Program-made: the position numbers and the translations under genes
DNA from: Bacteroidaceae bacterium
Lineage (GTDB): Bacteria; Bacteroidota; Bacteroidia; Bacteroidales; Bacteroidaceae
Direction: 5' to 3'
Length of the DNA stretch: 61,672 bases
NCBI GenBank assembly: GCA_017649485.1
Contig: JAGCGS010000024.1
Span: 1 to 61,672, forward strand
The notes under the pieces: generated by a model
Seen by the model: only the letters and a program-made list of their open reading frames with translations
Told to the model about the DNA's origin: nothing
The model's database searches: none
Part shown: one piece after another, positions 24,627 to 34,193 of the stretch
Layout of the letters: each line of letters begins with the position of its first letter
Numbering within the stretch: position 1 is the stretch's first letter

Positions 24627-25673
24627 ATGTTAAGTAAGAAACAATTAAAGATTTATGGCTTCTTAATCATTTTGGCCTGTGTTTTATTGGCTATTGTGTT
24701 ACCTAAAGTAATTCATGGAGATAATGATCTGGTTGCTGTTGAGGAGGAAACTCTTCAGAAGGATACATCCATCAAGGATGGCAAGGAGTATGCTGTTGTG
24801 AACCTGTCAGTGTGCAACCTGCGTCAGACACCTGACTTTACCGCTGAAATGAGTACTCAGGCATTGTTGGGTATGCCAGTAAAAGTGTTGGCATTCGACA
24901 CTTGGTATGAGATACAGACCCCTGATGATTATACAGGTTGGGTTCACCCAGTGGGCATATGCCGCATGACCAAGACTGAGTATGATATCTGGAACCAAGC
25001 AGAGAAGGCTGTGATAACACAGCACTTTGGAACTATTTATGCTGAGGCGAATGAGCAGTCTCAGACTGTGTCTGATGTAGTGGCAGGCGATCGCCTCAAG
25101 CTCTTGGGAAAACAGGGCAAGTTCTATCAGGTAGAGTTCCCTGATGGCAGAAAAGGTTTTGTCTCAGAAAGCATTGCCAAACCGCAGCAGGAATGGCGTA
25201 AAGGCTTGAAACAGGATGCTGCTTCTTTGATACAAACTGCCTATACGATGATGGGTTTCCCATATATATGGGCTGGTACATCATCTAAGGGTATGGATTG
25301 CAGTGGCTATATCCGTAATATCTTTATCATGCATGATATGATTATCCCGCGCGATGCTTCGCAGATGGTAAAGGTGGGGCAAAAGATAGAAATTGCTGCT
25401 GACTACAGTAACATTGAACCGGGCGACCTGATTTTCTTTGGTCGCAAGGCTACTCCCGAGCGCAAAGAGGGCGTGTCACATGTGGGTATGTATTTAGGCA
25501 ATGGCAGGTTCATCCATTCACAGGGCAATGTGCATGTAAGTAGTTTGTTGCCTACTGATGAATTGTTTGACGAAATGAATTTAAATCGCCTTCTTTATGC
25601 TGTGCGCATCCTTCCTTATATAAATAAGGAGAAAGGTTTAAATACAACAGATCAAAACCCATATTACAATTAA
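24627..25673 (+). CDS. NlpC/P60 muropeptide endopeptidase with SH3 domains
   Basis: 348 residues from MLSKKQLKIYGFLI, with an N-terminal membrane or signal helix. Two bacterial SH3-like domains (about 55-120 and 125-190) precede a C-terminal NlpC/P60 domain with the catalytic Cys in KGMDCSGYIRN, His in GVSHVGMYLG and a third polar residue in RFIHSQGNVH. The layout matches YkfC-type enzymes that cut gamma-D-Glu-diaminopimelate bonds in free muropeptides. The gene 3 bp downstream encodes a dipeptide epimerase, which acts on the L-Ala-Glu dipeptide this class releases, so the pair forms a cell-wall peptide recycling unit. Confidence 0.92.
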   Translation: MLSKKQLKIYGFLIILACVLLAIVLPKVIHGDNDLVAVEEETLQKDTSIKDGKEYAVVNLSVCNLRQTPDFTAEMSTQALLGMPVKVLAFDTWYEIQTPDDYTGWVHPVGICRMTKTEYDIWNQAEKAVITQHFGTIYAEANEQSQTVSDVVAGDRLKLLGKQGKFYQVEFPDGRKGFVSESIAKPQQEWRKGLKQDAASLIQTAYTMMGFPYIWAGTSSKGMDCSGYIRNIFIMHDMIIPRDASQMVKVGQKIEIAADYSNIEPGDLIFFGRKATPERKEGVSHVGMYLGNGRFIHSQGNVHVSSLLPTDELFDEMNLNRLLYAVRILPYINKEKGLNTTDQNPYYN

Positions 25674-25676
25674 ATT

Positions 25677-26831
25677 ATGACAGACAGAAGATCTTTCTTA
25701 AAGACTGCCGCCTTGGTAGCTGTTGGGACAGGAGCGGGCTTGACAATTGCAAGGTGTAAGGGCAAAAAAGATACCTTGGCAGCTCCTAACATCAATCATG
25801 GTACAGGAGCCCGCTTGAAACTGCGTTTCTTCCCTTACGAACTAAAACTGAGGCATGTGTTCACAGTGTCATCTTATTCTCGTACTACTACCCCTGATGT
25901 GCAGGTGGAGATTGAATACGATGGTGTGACAGGCTATGGTGAAGCTTCTATGCCACAATACTTGGGTCAGACGGTGGAAAGTGTATCAGCATTTTTAAGT
26001 AAGGTGAATCTGGAGCAGTTCCATGATCCATTCAAGATGGAGGAGATACTGAGCTATATCGACAGCCTGAGCGATGCAGATCCTGCCGCAAAGGCAGCTG
26101 TGGATATTGCCCTTCACGATCTTGTGGGCAAGTTGTTGGGAGCTCCGTGGTATAAAATATGGGGTTTGGACAAAACACTTGCTCCCAGTACCACTTTTAC
26201 CATTGGCATAGATACACCAGACGTAGTACGTGAGAAGACAAAAGAATGTGCCGATTTGTTCAACATATTAAAGGTAAAGGTGGGTACCGAGAATGATAAA
26301 CAGATGATAGAAACCATTCGTGAAGTCACGAACTTACCTATTGCCGTAGATGCTAATCAGGGGTGGAAAGATCGTGAATATGCCCTCGACATGATTCATT
26401 GGCTCAAAGAAAAGGGTATTGTAATGGTGGAACAGCCTATGCCTATAGCTCAGTTGGAAGATACGGCCTGGCTAACCGAGCGTAGCCCATTGCCTATCTA
26501 TGCCGATGAGTCTTGCCAACGCCTTAAAGATGTGGCAGGCTTACAAGGTGCGTTCTCTGGCATTAATATCAAACTGATGAAATGCACGGGTATGCGTGAG
26601 GCATGGAAGATGGTGACCTTGGCCAGGGCTTTGAAAATGGATGTAATGGTGGGGTGCATGACTGAAACGTCATGTGCGGTAAGTGCTGCTGCTCAGTTAT
26701 CTCCTGCTGTTGATTTTGCTGACTTGGATGGCAACCTGCTTATCTCCAACGACCGCTTTGAGGGAATGAAAGTGGTGAAAGGCAGAATAACACTGCCAGA
26801 CATGCCTGGCATTGGGGTTAAGAAACTCTAA
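25677..26831 (+). CDS. Dipeptide (L-Ala-D/L-Glu-type) epimerase, enolase superfamily, exported
   Basis: 384 residues. The N-terminus TDRRSFLKTAALVAVGTGAG is a Tat-like signal with a following Cys27, so export or lipidation is likely. The enolase-superfamily barrel shows the muconate-lactonizing subgroup residues: Lys199 and Lys201 in ILKVKVG, metal ligands Asp225 (AVDANQGW), Glu252 (MVEQPMP) and Asp277 (IYADESC), and Lys299 (GINIKLMKC). Two acid/base lysines on opposite barrel faces are the signature of dipeptide epimerases. It lies 3 bp after the NlpC/P60 gene and should use the dipeptides that enzyme releases. Exact dipeptide preference cannot be read. Confidence 0.92.
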   Translation: MTDRRSFLKTAALVAVGTGAGLTIARCKGKKDTLAAPNINHGTGARLKLRFFPYELKLRHVFTVSSYSRTTTPDVQVEIEYDGVTGYGEASMPQYLGQTVESVSAFLSKVNLEQFHDPFKMEEILSYIDSLSDADPAAKAAVDIALHDLVGKLLGAPWYKIWGLDKTLAPSTTFTIGIDTPDVVREKTKECADLFNILKVKVGTENDKQMIETIREVTNLPIAVDANQGWKDREYALDMIHWLKEKGIVMVEQPMPIAQLEDTAWLTERSPLPIYADESCQRLKDVAGLQGAFSGINIKLMKCTGMREAWKMVTLARALKMDVMVGCMTETSCAVSAAAQLSPAVDFADLDGNLLISNDRFEGMKVVKGRITLPDMPGIGVKKL

Positions 26832-26972
26832 TTGTGTGAAAATATGACGCACTTTCTTTTTTATTAAATGTAAAAATGACAGGCGATGTCGTTAACCCCT
26901 GTTAAGGTGTAAAAGAGTTTCGTTAAAAGAGGACAAAAATGCGTGACAAAAGATACAAGTGAACGAAATTTG

Positions 26973-27007
26973 CCGTTATTTTAACATCGAAAAGTTAAAT
27001 ATAACGG
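26973..27007. repeat. Inverted repeat upstream of the HtrA gene
   Basis: CCGTTATTTTAAC (26973-26985) and GTTAAATATAACGG (26994-27007) form an inverted repeat with an 8-nt loop and one single-base bulge. It ends 27 bp before the HtrA ATG. I found no clear TAnnTTTG box in the 203-bp gap, so this may be an operator for a different sigma factor, or a leader hairpin. Confidence 0.5.
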
Positions 27008-27034
27008 GAATATTAACATTTAAGCGTATAGAAT

Positions 27035-28561
27035 ATGAAACAGACAAAAACTTTATTGGGTATCGCGGCAATCGTGTTGCTGAGTGCCGGCGTAGCAGGT
27101 GTAACCACCTATAAGCTGATGGAAAAGAACCAGCCTTCAGCCACTTTCTCTGACTTGTTTGAGCAGAATGACCATATGCGTTTGGCAACCTACAATGGTA
27201 TCGATGCACAGCCAGTTGATCTGACTGATGCCGCTGAAGCTTCTGTACATGCAGTGGTGCATATCCGTTCTACACAATTGAGCCGTACACAGACTGTACA
27301 GGACATGCCTGACATCTTCGACTTCTTTTTCGGTGATGGCAGAGGTCAGCAACGTCAGATTCAAACGCAACCTCGTGTGGGATTTGGTTCTGGTGTGATT
27401 ATCTCTAAGGATGGTTATATCGTAACCAATAACCATGTCGTGGAGGGTGCAGATGAAATCGTTGTTAAACTGAATGATGAACGTGAGTTGAAGGGTCGTA
27501 TTGTAGGTACTGACCCAGACACTGATTTGGCATTGGTTAAGATTGAGGGCAATGATTTCCCCACTTTACCTGTAGGTGATTCAGATGCCTTGAAGGTTGG
27601 TGAGTGGGTGTTGGCAGTAGGTAATCCATTTAATCTCAATTCCACTGTTACTGCAGGTATTGTGAGTGCTAAGGCTCGTTCTTTGGGTACAACAGCTTCT
27701 AATGGGCAGGCTGCAAATATACAGTCTTTCATCCAGACCGATGCAGTCATCAATTCTGGTAACTCTGGCGGTGCTTTGGTAAATGCTCGTGGTGAGTTGG
27801 TGGGTATCAACGCTATGTTGTATTCTCCTACTGGAGCTTATTCAGGTTATGGCTTTGCCATTCCTACCAGCATTATGACCAAGGTTGTGGCTGACTTGAA
27901 GCAGTTTGGTACTGTACAGCGTGCATTGTTAGGTATCCGAGGAAATACATTGGGCACCGATCTGACCATGAGTGAGGCTCAGGCAGAGGAGATGAAAAAG
28001 AAGATTGATGAGCTGGGTGTTAAGGATGGTGTATATGTGGCTGATGTAGTTGATGGCGGTTCTGCTGCTGGTATTTTGCAAGCAGATGATGTTATTACCG
28101 CTGTAGATAATAAGAAAGTTCATAAGTTCAGCGATTTGCAGGAAGCTTTGGCACAACATCGTCCAGGCGATAAGGTGAAAGTGACAGTAGTTCGCAAGAA
28201 GAGTGAAAAGACTTTCGACATCACCCTGAAGAACTCACAGGGCAACACTAAGGTTGTGAAGAGTGCTGATATGGATATCTTGGGTGCTGCTTTCCGTGCT
28301 ATCTCTGATGATACCAAGAAGGAACTCAATATCAGCTATGGCTTGGAAGTAACGGGTGTCAATAAAGGTAAGATGCAAGATGCTGGCATCCGTAAAGGTT
28401 TCATTATCCAGAAAGCCAATAATGAAAGTATCCGCACAGAGGAAGATTTACAGACGGTATTGAAACAGGCTACACAGTCACCAGAGCAGGTGCTGTTTAT
28501 TTCCGGTATCTATCCAAGTGGACGCCGTGCCAACTATGCGGTTGATCTGAGTCAGGAATGA
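27035..28561 (+). CDS. htrA: HtrA/DegQ-type periplasmic serine protease
   Basis: 508 residues with an N-terminal signal or anchor helix (about 5-25). The trypsin-like domain has His134 (VTNNHVV), Asp164 (DTDLALVKI) and Ser244 (NSGNSGGALV). Two PDZ domains follow (about 290-385 and 410-500), the second degenerate. A QMR-rich loop with IFDFFFGDGRGQQRQ sits before the catalytic core as in DegP/DegQ LA loops. It degrades or refolds damaged envelope proteins. It is followed by a strong terminator, so it is a single-gene unit upstream of rpoD. Confidence 0.95.
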   Translation: MKQTKTLLGIAAIVLLSAGVAGVTTYKLMEKNQPSATFSDLFEQNDHMRLATYNGIDAQPVDLTDAAEASVHAVVHIRSTQLSRTQTVQDMPDIFDFFFGDGRGQQRQIQTQPRVGFGSGVIISKDGYIVTNNHVVEGADEIVVKLNDERELKGRIVGTDPDTDLALVKIEGNDFPTLPVGDSDALKVGEWVLAVGNPFNLNSTVTAGIVSAKARSLGTTASNGQAANIQSFIQTDAVINSGNSGGALVNARGELVGINAMLYSPTGAYSGYGFAIPTSIMTKVVADLKQFGTVQRALLGIRGNTLGTDLTMSEAQAEEMKKKIDELGVKDGVYVADVVDGGSAAGILQADDVITAVDNKKVHKFSDLQEALAQHRPGDKVKVTVVRKKSEKTFDITLKNSQGNTKVVKSADMDILGAAFRAISDDTKKELNISYGLEVTGVNKGKMQDAGIRKGFIIQKANNESIRTEEDLQTVLKQATQSPEQVLFISGIYPSGRRANYAVDLSQE

Positions 28562-28592
28562 TGTGATTCCTGTTAAATCCATACGATAGATT

Positions 28593-28624
28593 GAGTGCCG
28601 ACAAAAAAAGTCGGCACTCTTTTT
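28593..28624 (+). terminator. Intrinsic terminator after htrA
   Basis: Perfect 10-bp stem GAGTGCCGAC / GTCGGCACTC with an A7 loop, followed by TTTTT. Confidence 0.92.
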
Positions 28625-28653
28625 GGCTTTTTCCAAAATATTATCTAATTTTG
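28622..28653 (+). promoter_or_regulatory. rpoD promoter
   Basis: TTTG (28622-28625), 20-bp spacer and TAATTTTG (28646-28653), 28 bp upstream of the ATG at 28682. The -33 box overlaps the T-tract of the htrA terminator. Confidence 0.75.
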
Positions 28654-28681
28654 TACCCAAATTCGTTTTTTGAGTTTTAGG

Positions 28682-29542
28682 ATGAGACAATTAAAGATTA
28701 CCAAAAGTATCACCAATCGCGAAAGCCAATCACTTGACAAGTATCTGCAGGAGATAGGTCGTGAAGGATTGATAACTGTAGAAGAGGAAGTTGATTTGGC
28801 ACAGCGCATCCGAAAGGGTGACCGTGAGGCTTTGGAAAGGCTGACGCGCGCGAATCTGCGTTTTGTGGTATCTGTGGCAAAGCAGTATCAGAATCAAGGT
28901 CTTAGTTTGCCAGACTTGATTAACGAGGGCAACCTCGGACTCATTAAGGCAGCAGAGAAATTTGATGAAACGCGTGGTTTCAAGTTTATCAGCTATGCCG
29001 TATGGTGGATACGTCAGTCAATCTTGCAAGCACTCGCAGAACAGTCTCGAATCGTTCGTCTGCCATTGAACCAGGTGGGCTCGCTGAACAAAATCAGCAA
29101 GGCTTTGTCAAAGTTTGAGCAGGAGAATGAACGACGTCCGTCGGCTGAAGAACTTGCGGAAACACTGGATGTTCCTGTTGATAAGGTAGCAGATACCCTT
29201 AAGGTATCAGGTCGTCACATCTCTGTTGATGCTCCTTTCGTGGAAGGCGAGGACAACAGTCTGCTTGACGTGCTTCCTAATGACGACTCCCCCATGGCTG
29301 ATCGTGAGTTGGTGAACGAGTCTCTTGCGAAGGAAATTGATAGAGCGCTTTCTACGTTAACCGATCGCGAAAAAGACATTATCCAGATGTTTTTCGGTAT
29401 CGGTCAGCAGGAAATGACATTAGAAGAAATCGGCGACAGATTTGGTCTCACTCGTGAGCGTGTTCGTCAGATTAAAGAAAAGGCAATCAGAAGATTGAGA
29501 CAGAACAGTCGTAGTAAGTTGCTCAAGGCTTATTTGGGATAA
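28682..29542 (+). CDS. rpoD: Primary RNA polymerase sigma factor RpoD (sigma-70 family)
   Basis: 286 residues, the short form normal for Bacteroidetes (no large 1.1 or non-conserved region). The start [18 protein letters not shown] is the usual one; a TTG 12 bp earlier is not needed. Region 1.2 is [15 protein letters not shown], region 2 contains [18 protein letters not shown] and the -7 recognition helix [15 protein letters not shown], region 3 begins [13 protein letters not shown], and region 4 ends [16 protein letters not shown]. It directs transcription from the TAnnTTTG promoters seen across this window. It has its own promoter and terminator. Confidence 0.98.
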   Translation: MRQLKITKSITNRESQSLDKYLQEIGREGLITVEEEVDLAQRIRKGDREALERLTRANLRFVVSVAKQYQNQGLSLPDLINEGNLGLIKAAEKFDETRGFKFISYAVWWIRQSILQALAEQSRIVRLPLNQVGSLNKISKALSKFEQENERRPSAEELAETLDVPVDKVADTLKVSGRHISVDAPFVEGEDNSLLDVLPNDDSPMADRELVNESLAKEIDRALSTLTDREKDIIQMFFGIGQQEMTLEEIGDRFGLTRERVRQIKEKAIRRLRQNSRSKLLKAYLG

Positions 29543-29570
29543 ATAGCCATATCAATTCCTAAAAAGATTA

Positions 29571-29599
29571 AAAACCGGCGTTCCTGTGCAAGGAATACC
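29571..29599 (+). terminator. Intrinsic terminator after rpoD
   Basis: Stem AAAACCGGCGTTCC / GGAATACCGGTTTT with a 6-nt loop, followed by a run of T. Confidence 0.9.
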
Positions 29600-29650
29600 G
29601 GTTTTTTTTCTTAACTTCGCAACCTATAATGTTGTTTAATGATTGAGGAT

Positions 29651-30076
29651 ATGAAACTGACAAAGATATTTTTTGCACTGCTGATGATTTTTGCTGTGAC
29701 TCAGGCCACTGCTAAAGACCCTAAAGAGCCTAAAACTCCAAAGACTAAGGATGCTATCATCCCTGTTTATTCTGTTGGCGTAGCTACATCTTTTAATGAT
29801 ACAGTGGCTTACATTACTGATATTCAGGTTTTGGACGATACTATCCTTGATCACAAGGCATACTTGCATCGTCGATCTGGCTACTCCTTCCAGTTGCGTG
29901 ACTACTTGCAGGCACAAGGTAAGCAAGATTATACCTGCTTGATTCTATTCCATCCGAAGAAAGCAAAACTTGAGAAGCAGCTGTCAAAGGTTAAGCTACG
30001 TTTTGCGAAAGATAATATTCAGGTTATAGAGATCAATGAGCAAGACTTCCGTTTTACTAAGCCTGAAGAATTGTAA
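29651..30076 (+). CDS. Small exported protein of unknown function
   Basis: 141 residues from MKLTKIFFALLMIFAVTQATA, a cleavable signal peptide. A short Lys/Pro linker (KDPKEPKTPKTKD) leads into a compact domain with IPVYSVGVATSFNDTVAYIT and later DYTCLILFHPKKAKLEKQLSKV. I do not recognise the family with certainty; similar short Bacteroidales proteins are common and unnamed. It follows the rpoD terminator; the nearest -7-like box is TAACTTCG at 29612-29619. The next gene starts 19 bp downstream, so the two may be cotranscribed. Confidence 0.7.
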   Translation: MKLTKIFFALLMIFAVTQATAKDPKEPKTPKTKDAIIPVYSVGVATSFNDTVAYITDIQVLDDTILDHKAYLHRRSGYSFQLRDYLQAQGKQDYTCLILFHPKKAKLEKQLSKVKLRFAKDNIQVIEINEQDFRFTKPEEL

Positions 30077-30095
30077 CTATTATTCTATTTTAAAC

Positions 30096-31448
30096 ATGCA
30101 CATTAAGAACTTTCATCTGTTTATAGGGATTGTTGTATTCTCTCTGATGCTTTCAGCTTGTAGTAAGAGTGATGATCCAAATGTAGATCCAGGACCTAAG
30201 CCCTATGAGGTACCAAAGGCACCAGAACAAGGATCTATTGTTGACCGTACAGTGCTTGTTTATGTGGTTGCTGATAATAGCTTAAGTAATTTTGCTACAA
30301 GTGATTTACAGGAGATTTCAGAGGCGATTCGCACGATGGATGCGAATTTATATAAAAACAACAACCTGCTTATTTTCTATGATCAAAAATCAGAATCGTT
30401 GAAACCCAGACTTTTCCGTTATATTAAAACAGGAGAGGTGAAGACATCCGAAATAGACCCGAACAAAAAAGAGTTGGTTATTGGTGTACAGGAGGAGAAT
30501 ATAATGGAATATCCTGGAGAGGTGACATCTACAGAACCTTCCATTATCAAGGAGGTAATGGACAAGTCTTTCTCCACATTTCCTGCCAAGAGTTACGGTT
30601 TTGTTTATTGGTCGCATGGCGATGGATGGTTGCCTGGCATTTATCAGAATGTTGCTGCCCTGCGTTCTTTGTCTCCTCTGAAGTGGATGGGGATTGACTC
30701 AAACAATTCCTCTGATAGAAATGCCTTGACATACAAGACTGGTATTACTGAATTGGCTGAGGTGTTAAAAGGTGCTCCCAAGAAGCTTGAGTTCCTTTTG
30801 CTGGATGCTTGCTTTATGATATCAATGGAAACTGCTTACGAGCTTAAAGATTGTACCAACTATTTAATAGGTTCTCCTACAGAGACACCTGGACCTGGGG
30901 CTCCTTATACACAAGTTGTACCAGCCATGTTTGCCTCATCACAGGCAGCAGCTAAAGTGGGGGAGATTTACTTCAATTTTTACGAAAACAAGTTTAACCC
31001 TGATGTTACTAATTCCAATAGTAATTGGACAGGTGGGGTGTCTATAACTGTTCTCGATTGTACAAAACTGAGAGGCTTGGCGACTGTTACCCGTGCAAAT
31101 CTTTCTTCTCAACCTCTTGATTTCGTTACATTGCGTAGTAAAGTGTTCGATTATGATAAGCGTAATAGCTCAAGTCATGTGGGTTATTTCGACATGCAAG
31201 GTTTAATGGAACAAATACTTACCCCTACAGGCTATGTTGAATGGTTAACCGCCTACCAAAGTGCGCTGACTTTTTGGAAGACTACACCAAAAAACTATTC
31301 TTCAATTGTCAACTTGTTTTCTATGGAGGGAGCTAAAGGCGTGTCTCATTATATCCCTTCTGCGAATGGATCAACTGTGCAAAGGGATGAAGACTATCGT
31401 TCCACAACTTGGTTTCAGGATGCAGGTTTTGAAAGCATAGGTTGGTAA
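30096..31448 (+). CDS. Clostripain-related C11 cysteine peptidase, lipoprotein (copy 1)
   Basis: 450 residues from MHIKNFHLFIGIVVFSLML, chosen because it places a lipobox LSAC at residues 19-22, followed by SKSDDP. The C11 catalytic dyad is His174 in YWSHGDGW and Cys239 in LLLDACFM. The N-terminal YVVADNSLSNF and the C-terminal GAKGVSHYIP motif are also typical. C11 enzymes cut after Arg or Lys. A close paralogue follows 19 bp later. A lipid anchor implies a surface or periplasmic role. Confidence 0.9.
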   Translation: MHIKNFHLFIGIVVFSLMLSACSKSDDPNVDPGPKPYEVPKAPEQGSIVDRTVLVYVVADNSLSNFATSDLQEISEAIRTMDANLYKNNNLLIFYDQKSESLKPRLFRYIKTGEVKTSEIDPNKKELVIGVQEENIMEYPGEVTSTEPSIIKEVMDKSFSTFPAKSYGFVYWSHGDGWLPGIYQNVAALRSLSPLKWMGIDSNNSSDRNALTYKTGITELAEVLKGAPKKLEFLLLDACFMISMETAYELKDCTNYLIGSPTETPGPGAPYTQVVPAMFASSQAAAKVGEIYFNFYENKFNPDVTNSNSNWTGGVSITVLDCTKLRGLATVTRANLSSQPLDFVTLRSKVFDYDKRNSSSHVGYFDMQGLMEQILTPTGYVEWLTAYQSALTFWKTTPKNYSSIVNLFSMEGAKGVSHYIPSANGSTVQRDEDYRSTTWFQDAGFESIGW

Positions 31449-31467
31449 TATAAACAGATGGCCTATC

Positions 31468-32838
31468 ATGAAAAAGATTCTCTTTCATAAGAGCTTTTAT
31501 TTGACATGTGTATTTGTTGCCTGTTTTATCTGCTTTTCATGTGGTGGAGGGAATGATAGTACCTTTCCATCAGAACCAGTTAAACCCATTATTCCAACAG
31601 AGCCCTCAAAACCTACTAATCCTTCAGAACCTTCTCATCCTACAGAGCCATCCAATACTATTGAGAAGAAGCATCGTACCCTTATCCTCTATATGGCAGG
31701 CGACAACTCCCTAAGTCATTTCTTGCAGAATGATAGTCAAACGGGCGATATAGACGAACTATTGAAAGGTGTAGCATCTATGGATGCGTCTGTTTTAGAA
31801 GATAATAATTTGTTGGTGTTTATTGACAAAGCAGATCCTGATTTTCTACCTACAGTTTGGCGAGTGGGCAAGCATGAGCCTGTATTGCAGGAAGTGAAGC
31901 AGTTTGAAACAGATGTGGTGTCGTCTGACCCTGCTATCATTCAAGAGGTGGTTGATTTTGCTAAGAATAATTATCCAGCTGATAGCTATGGTTTTGTGTA
32001 TTGGTCACATGGTGATGGATGGATACCTGCCAAGGTCAGTGCCGTTAGAAGTCTCACTCCTTTCAAGTACATAGGTATCGACCAACAAAATGGTAAGATT
32101 AAGAGCGATGATGCTGTAAAGACCAATATTGCAGACTTGGCTAAGGTTTTGGAGTCTGTTGGTCAGAAATTCGAGTTTGTATTGTTCGATGCTTGTTATA
32201 TGCTCTCAATGGAGGTTGCCTATGAATTGCGTAACTGTGCGAAATACGTCATAGCCTCTCCAACAGAAACTCCAGGAACGGGCGCTCCTTATGATACTTT
32301 GGTAGCTGCCATGTTGAAAGATAGTGATGTCGCTCAGGCAATAGGTAAGCTTTTCTACGATTATTATGCTGATAGGTACGATGGTGATAATAACTTTGTG
32401 CCATCCAACAACTGGCATGGTGGTGTGGCGATTGGGGTTGTTAACTGTATGAAACTTGATGCTTTAGCTGAATCTACTGATAAAGGCTTGCAGGGAGTGG
32501 CATCGGTAGATAATGAGGTGTTGCGACAGAGTATCTTTAACTATGACCGCCGTCCCAATGTAGGCTTGCATTACTATTTCGATATGGTGAATCTGATGCA
32601 GGCAATTATGCCAGCAACAGCTTTTTATTCTTGGCTTAAGGCATACCAAGAAGCATTGCCTTATTGGCAGTCCACCCCCAAGTTTTTCTCCAGTGCAAGA
32701 GGCTGGTTCTCCTTGGAGGGTAGTCATGGCATATCCCATTATATTCCTAAGAAAAATGATGCCTCTGATACCACAGACATTGCCTATCGCTCTACAGCCT
32801 GGTATAAAGCGGCAGGACTTTCTAAGTTGGGGTGGTGA
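31468..32838 (+). CDS. Clostripain-related C11 cysteine peptidase, lipoprotein (copy 2)
   Basis: 456 residues. The lipobox CFSC at residues 22-25 is followed by GGGND and a Pro/Glu/Ser linker (repeats of PTEPS and PSEP) of about 35 residues, which would hold the enzyme away from the membrane. The dyad is His181 (YWSHGDGW) and Cys243 (LFDACYM). It matches copy 1 over the whole catalytic region. It is co-directional and close to copy 1, so both come from tandem duplication. It converges on the M50 gene with only 14 bp between stops. Confidence 0.9.
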   Translation: MKKILFHKSFYLTCVFVACFICFSCGGGNDSTFPSEPVKPIIPTEPSKPTNPSEPSHPTEPSNTIEKKHRTLILYMAGDNSLSHFLQNDSQTGDIDELLKGVASMDASVLEDNNLLVFIDKADPDFLPTVWRVGKHEPVLQEVKQFETDVVSSDPAIIQEVVDFAKNNYPADSYGFVYWSHGDGWIPAKVSAVRSLTPFKYIGIDQQNGKIKSDDAVKTNIADLAKVLESVGQKFEFVLFDACYMLSMEVAYELRNCAKYVIASPTETPGTGAPYDTLVAAMLKDSDVAQAIGKLFYDYYADRYDGDNNFVPSNNWHGGVAIGVVNCMKLDALAESTDKGLQGVASVDNEVLRQSIFNYDRRPNVGLHYYFDMVNLMQAIMPATAFYSWLKAYQEALPYWQSTPKFFSSARGWFSLEGSHGISHYIPKKNDASDTTDIAYRSTAWYKAAGLSKLGW

Positions 32839-32852
32839 TGTGTCAAGCCAGC

Positions 32853-34019
32853 TTAGGTTATTTCAGTACCTGATCTATAATGTAACTCTTTTACGTGTTC
32901 AATCAATGCAATAGCCGTGTGTGCTTCACCGATGAACGCATAGTCGTTTTGGTTTTCGCGTAGATGAATCAGTATCTTTTCTGCTTCAGAAGGGTTTTGC
33001 TCATGTATCAGCTGCCAAGCGTAGAGTGTGACGAGTTTTGTAGCTGAGATTTTACTGGTGGTTTGCAAGTAATCCCATTGTTGCTTGGTGTTGATACGCT
33101 CAATTTGTGCTGGTCGGTTTTGGGATACCAATTCCAGCATCAGCCAGTCACATCCTAATTCCATTCTTATGAGTTTCGATACTTGCAGTTCATATTCCAT
33201 CAAGTTTTCTATCTCTTGAAGCGCCTCTTCAAATCTGAAATGGTCTTCTAACCAACAGATATAGTTGTGCTTAGCTGCTACCGTTAATATGTCTTTATAA
33301 TCAGTGATGACTGGATTTGGGAACCATTCAGCTGGCATCTCGACTGTTCTTTTCCCTCGACTTGTTTCTGCTGCAATTAGCAGCTGGTTCCGAAAGATGC
33401 TACGTTTCTCGGGATGATGAAACAACTCTAAAATGTTTCTTCCATCGTTGTTCAATCCTGCCGATTGCAACGGTAGTCCATTCATCAGGGTAATTGCGAT
33501 TGTAACAAACAGCATCATGAAAAAGAAACATTCCCAAAACATGGTAAGGTTAAATGCTTTCAAAATGATTGCAGAGATGGTGGCCAAAAAGAGGTTGGCT
33601 ATTACGCCACCGGCATTGTACCAGAAATAGGGCAAATCCTCCGACTTGATAGTTAAAGGGGGACTCATCAGGCATTGACCTAAAGTGCCGCTGATGCTGA
33701 ATCTTTTCCATTTGAAGAGTCCTTGTCCGTCTTTTATTAATGTAATGTTAAATGCACGGTATGATACAAACTTGTAACCTGTTAGCAAACCGAAGAACAA
33801 GTGTCCTGCCTCGTGTAACATGATGTTGATTACCACGGCAATAGCTAAAGAGAAAAATGCATAAAAAAGGGATAATATTAACTTCCCTACTTTCACATCG
33901 TTGAATCCATGAAAGCCCGATAAGTCACCGTCAGTCAAAATAACAATACCCGCTACGATAGCAGTTCCAATGACAGCTCCACCTAACATACCCAATACAA
34001 ATTTTAAGAATTTGTTCAT
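32853..34019 (-). CDS. M50-like (site-2 protease family) integral membrane metalloprotease
   Basis: 388 residues from MNKFLKFVLGMLGGAVIG; the ATG at 34019 follows a -7 box. The zinc motif HEAGH (His69, Glu70, His73) lies in a membrane helix, and a second motif NGLPLQSAGLNNDG resembles the NxxPxxxxDG metal-binding segment of site-2 proteases. There are about six helices in the first 230 residues, then a soluble helical tail of about 150 residues that looks like helical-repeat pairs. It may cut membrane proteins within the bilayer; the target is unknown. It is probably a single-gene unit. Confidence 0.85.
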   Translation of the reverse strand: MNKFLKFVLGMLGGAVIGTAIVAGIVILTDGDLSGFHGFNDVKVGKLILSLFYAFFSLAIAVVINIMLHEAGHLFFGLLTGYKFVSYRAFNITLIKDGQGLFKWKRFSISGTLGQCLMSPPLTIKSEDLPYFWYNAGGVIANLFLATISAIILKAFNLTMFWECFFFMMLFVTIAITLMNGLPLQSAGLNNDGRNILELFHHPEKRSIFRNQLLIAAETSRGKRTVEMPAEWFPNPVITDYKDILTVAAKHNYICWLEDHFRFEEALQEIENLMEYELQVSKLIRMELGCDWLMLELVSQNRPAQIERINTKQQWDYLQTTSKISATKLVTLYAWQLIHEQNPSEAEKILIHLRENQNDYAFIGEAHTAIALIEHVKELHYRSGTEIT

Positions 34020-34036
34020 CTTTATTTTTTTTCTTG

Positions 34037-34044
34037 CAAATATA
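34037..34044 (-). promoter_or_regulatory. -7 box for the M50-like gene
   Basis: Minus-strand TATATTTG, 17 bp upstream of the ATG at 34019. No good -33 box is visible. Confidence 0.6.
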
Positions 34045-34193
34045 CTACATTGTAATGAATATTGGAAGAAAAACACGACCAGATGTCCAAACCTTTGTGG
34101 TATGATTGTTTTATCCGTGAAGTGAACGTCCTTACTTACATAACTTGTAGTGTTTTAATGCGTCATTCTATAATCATGTAAAGTATTACAACA

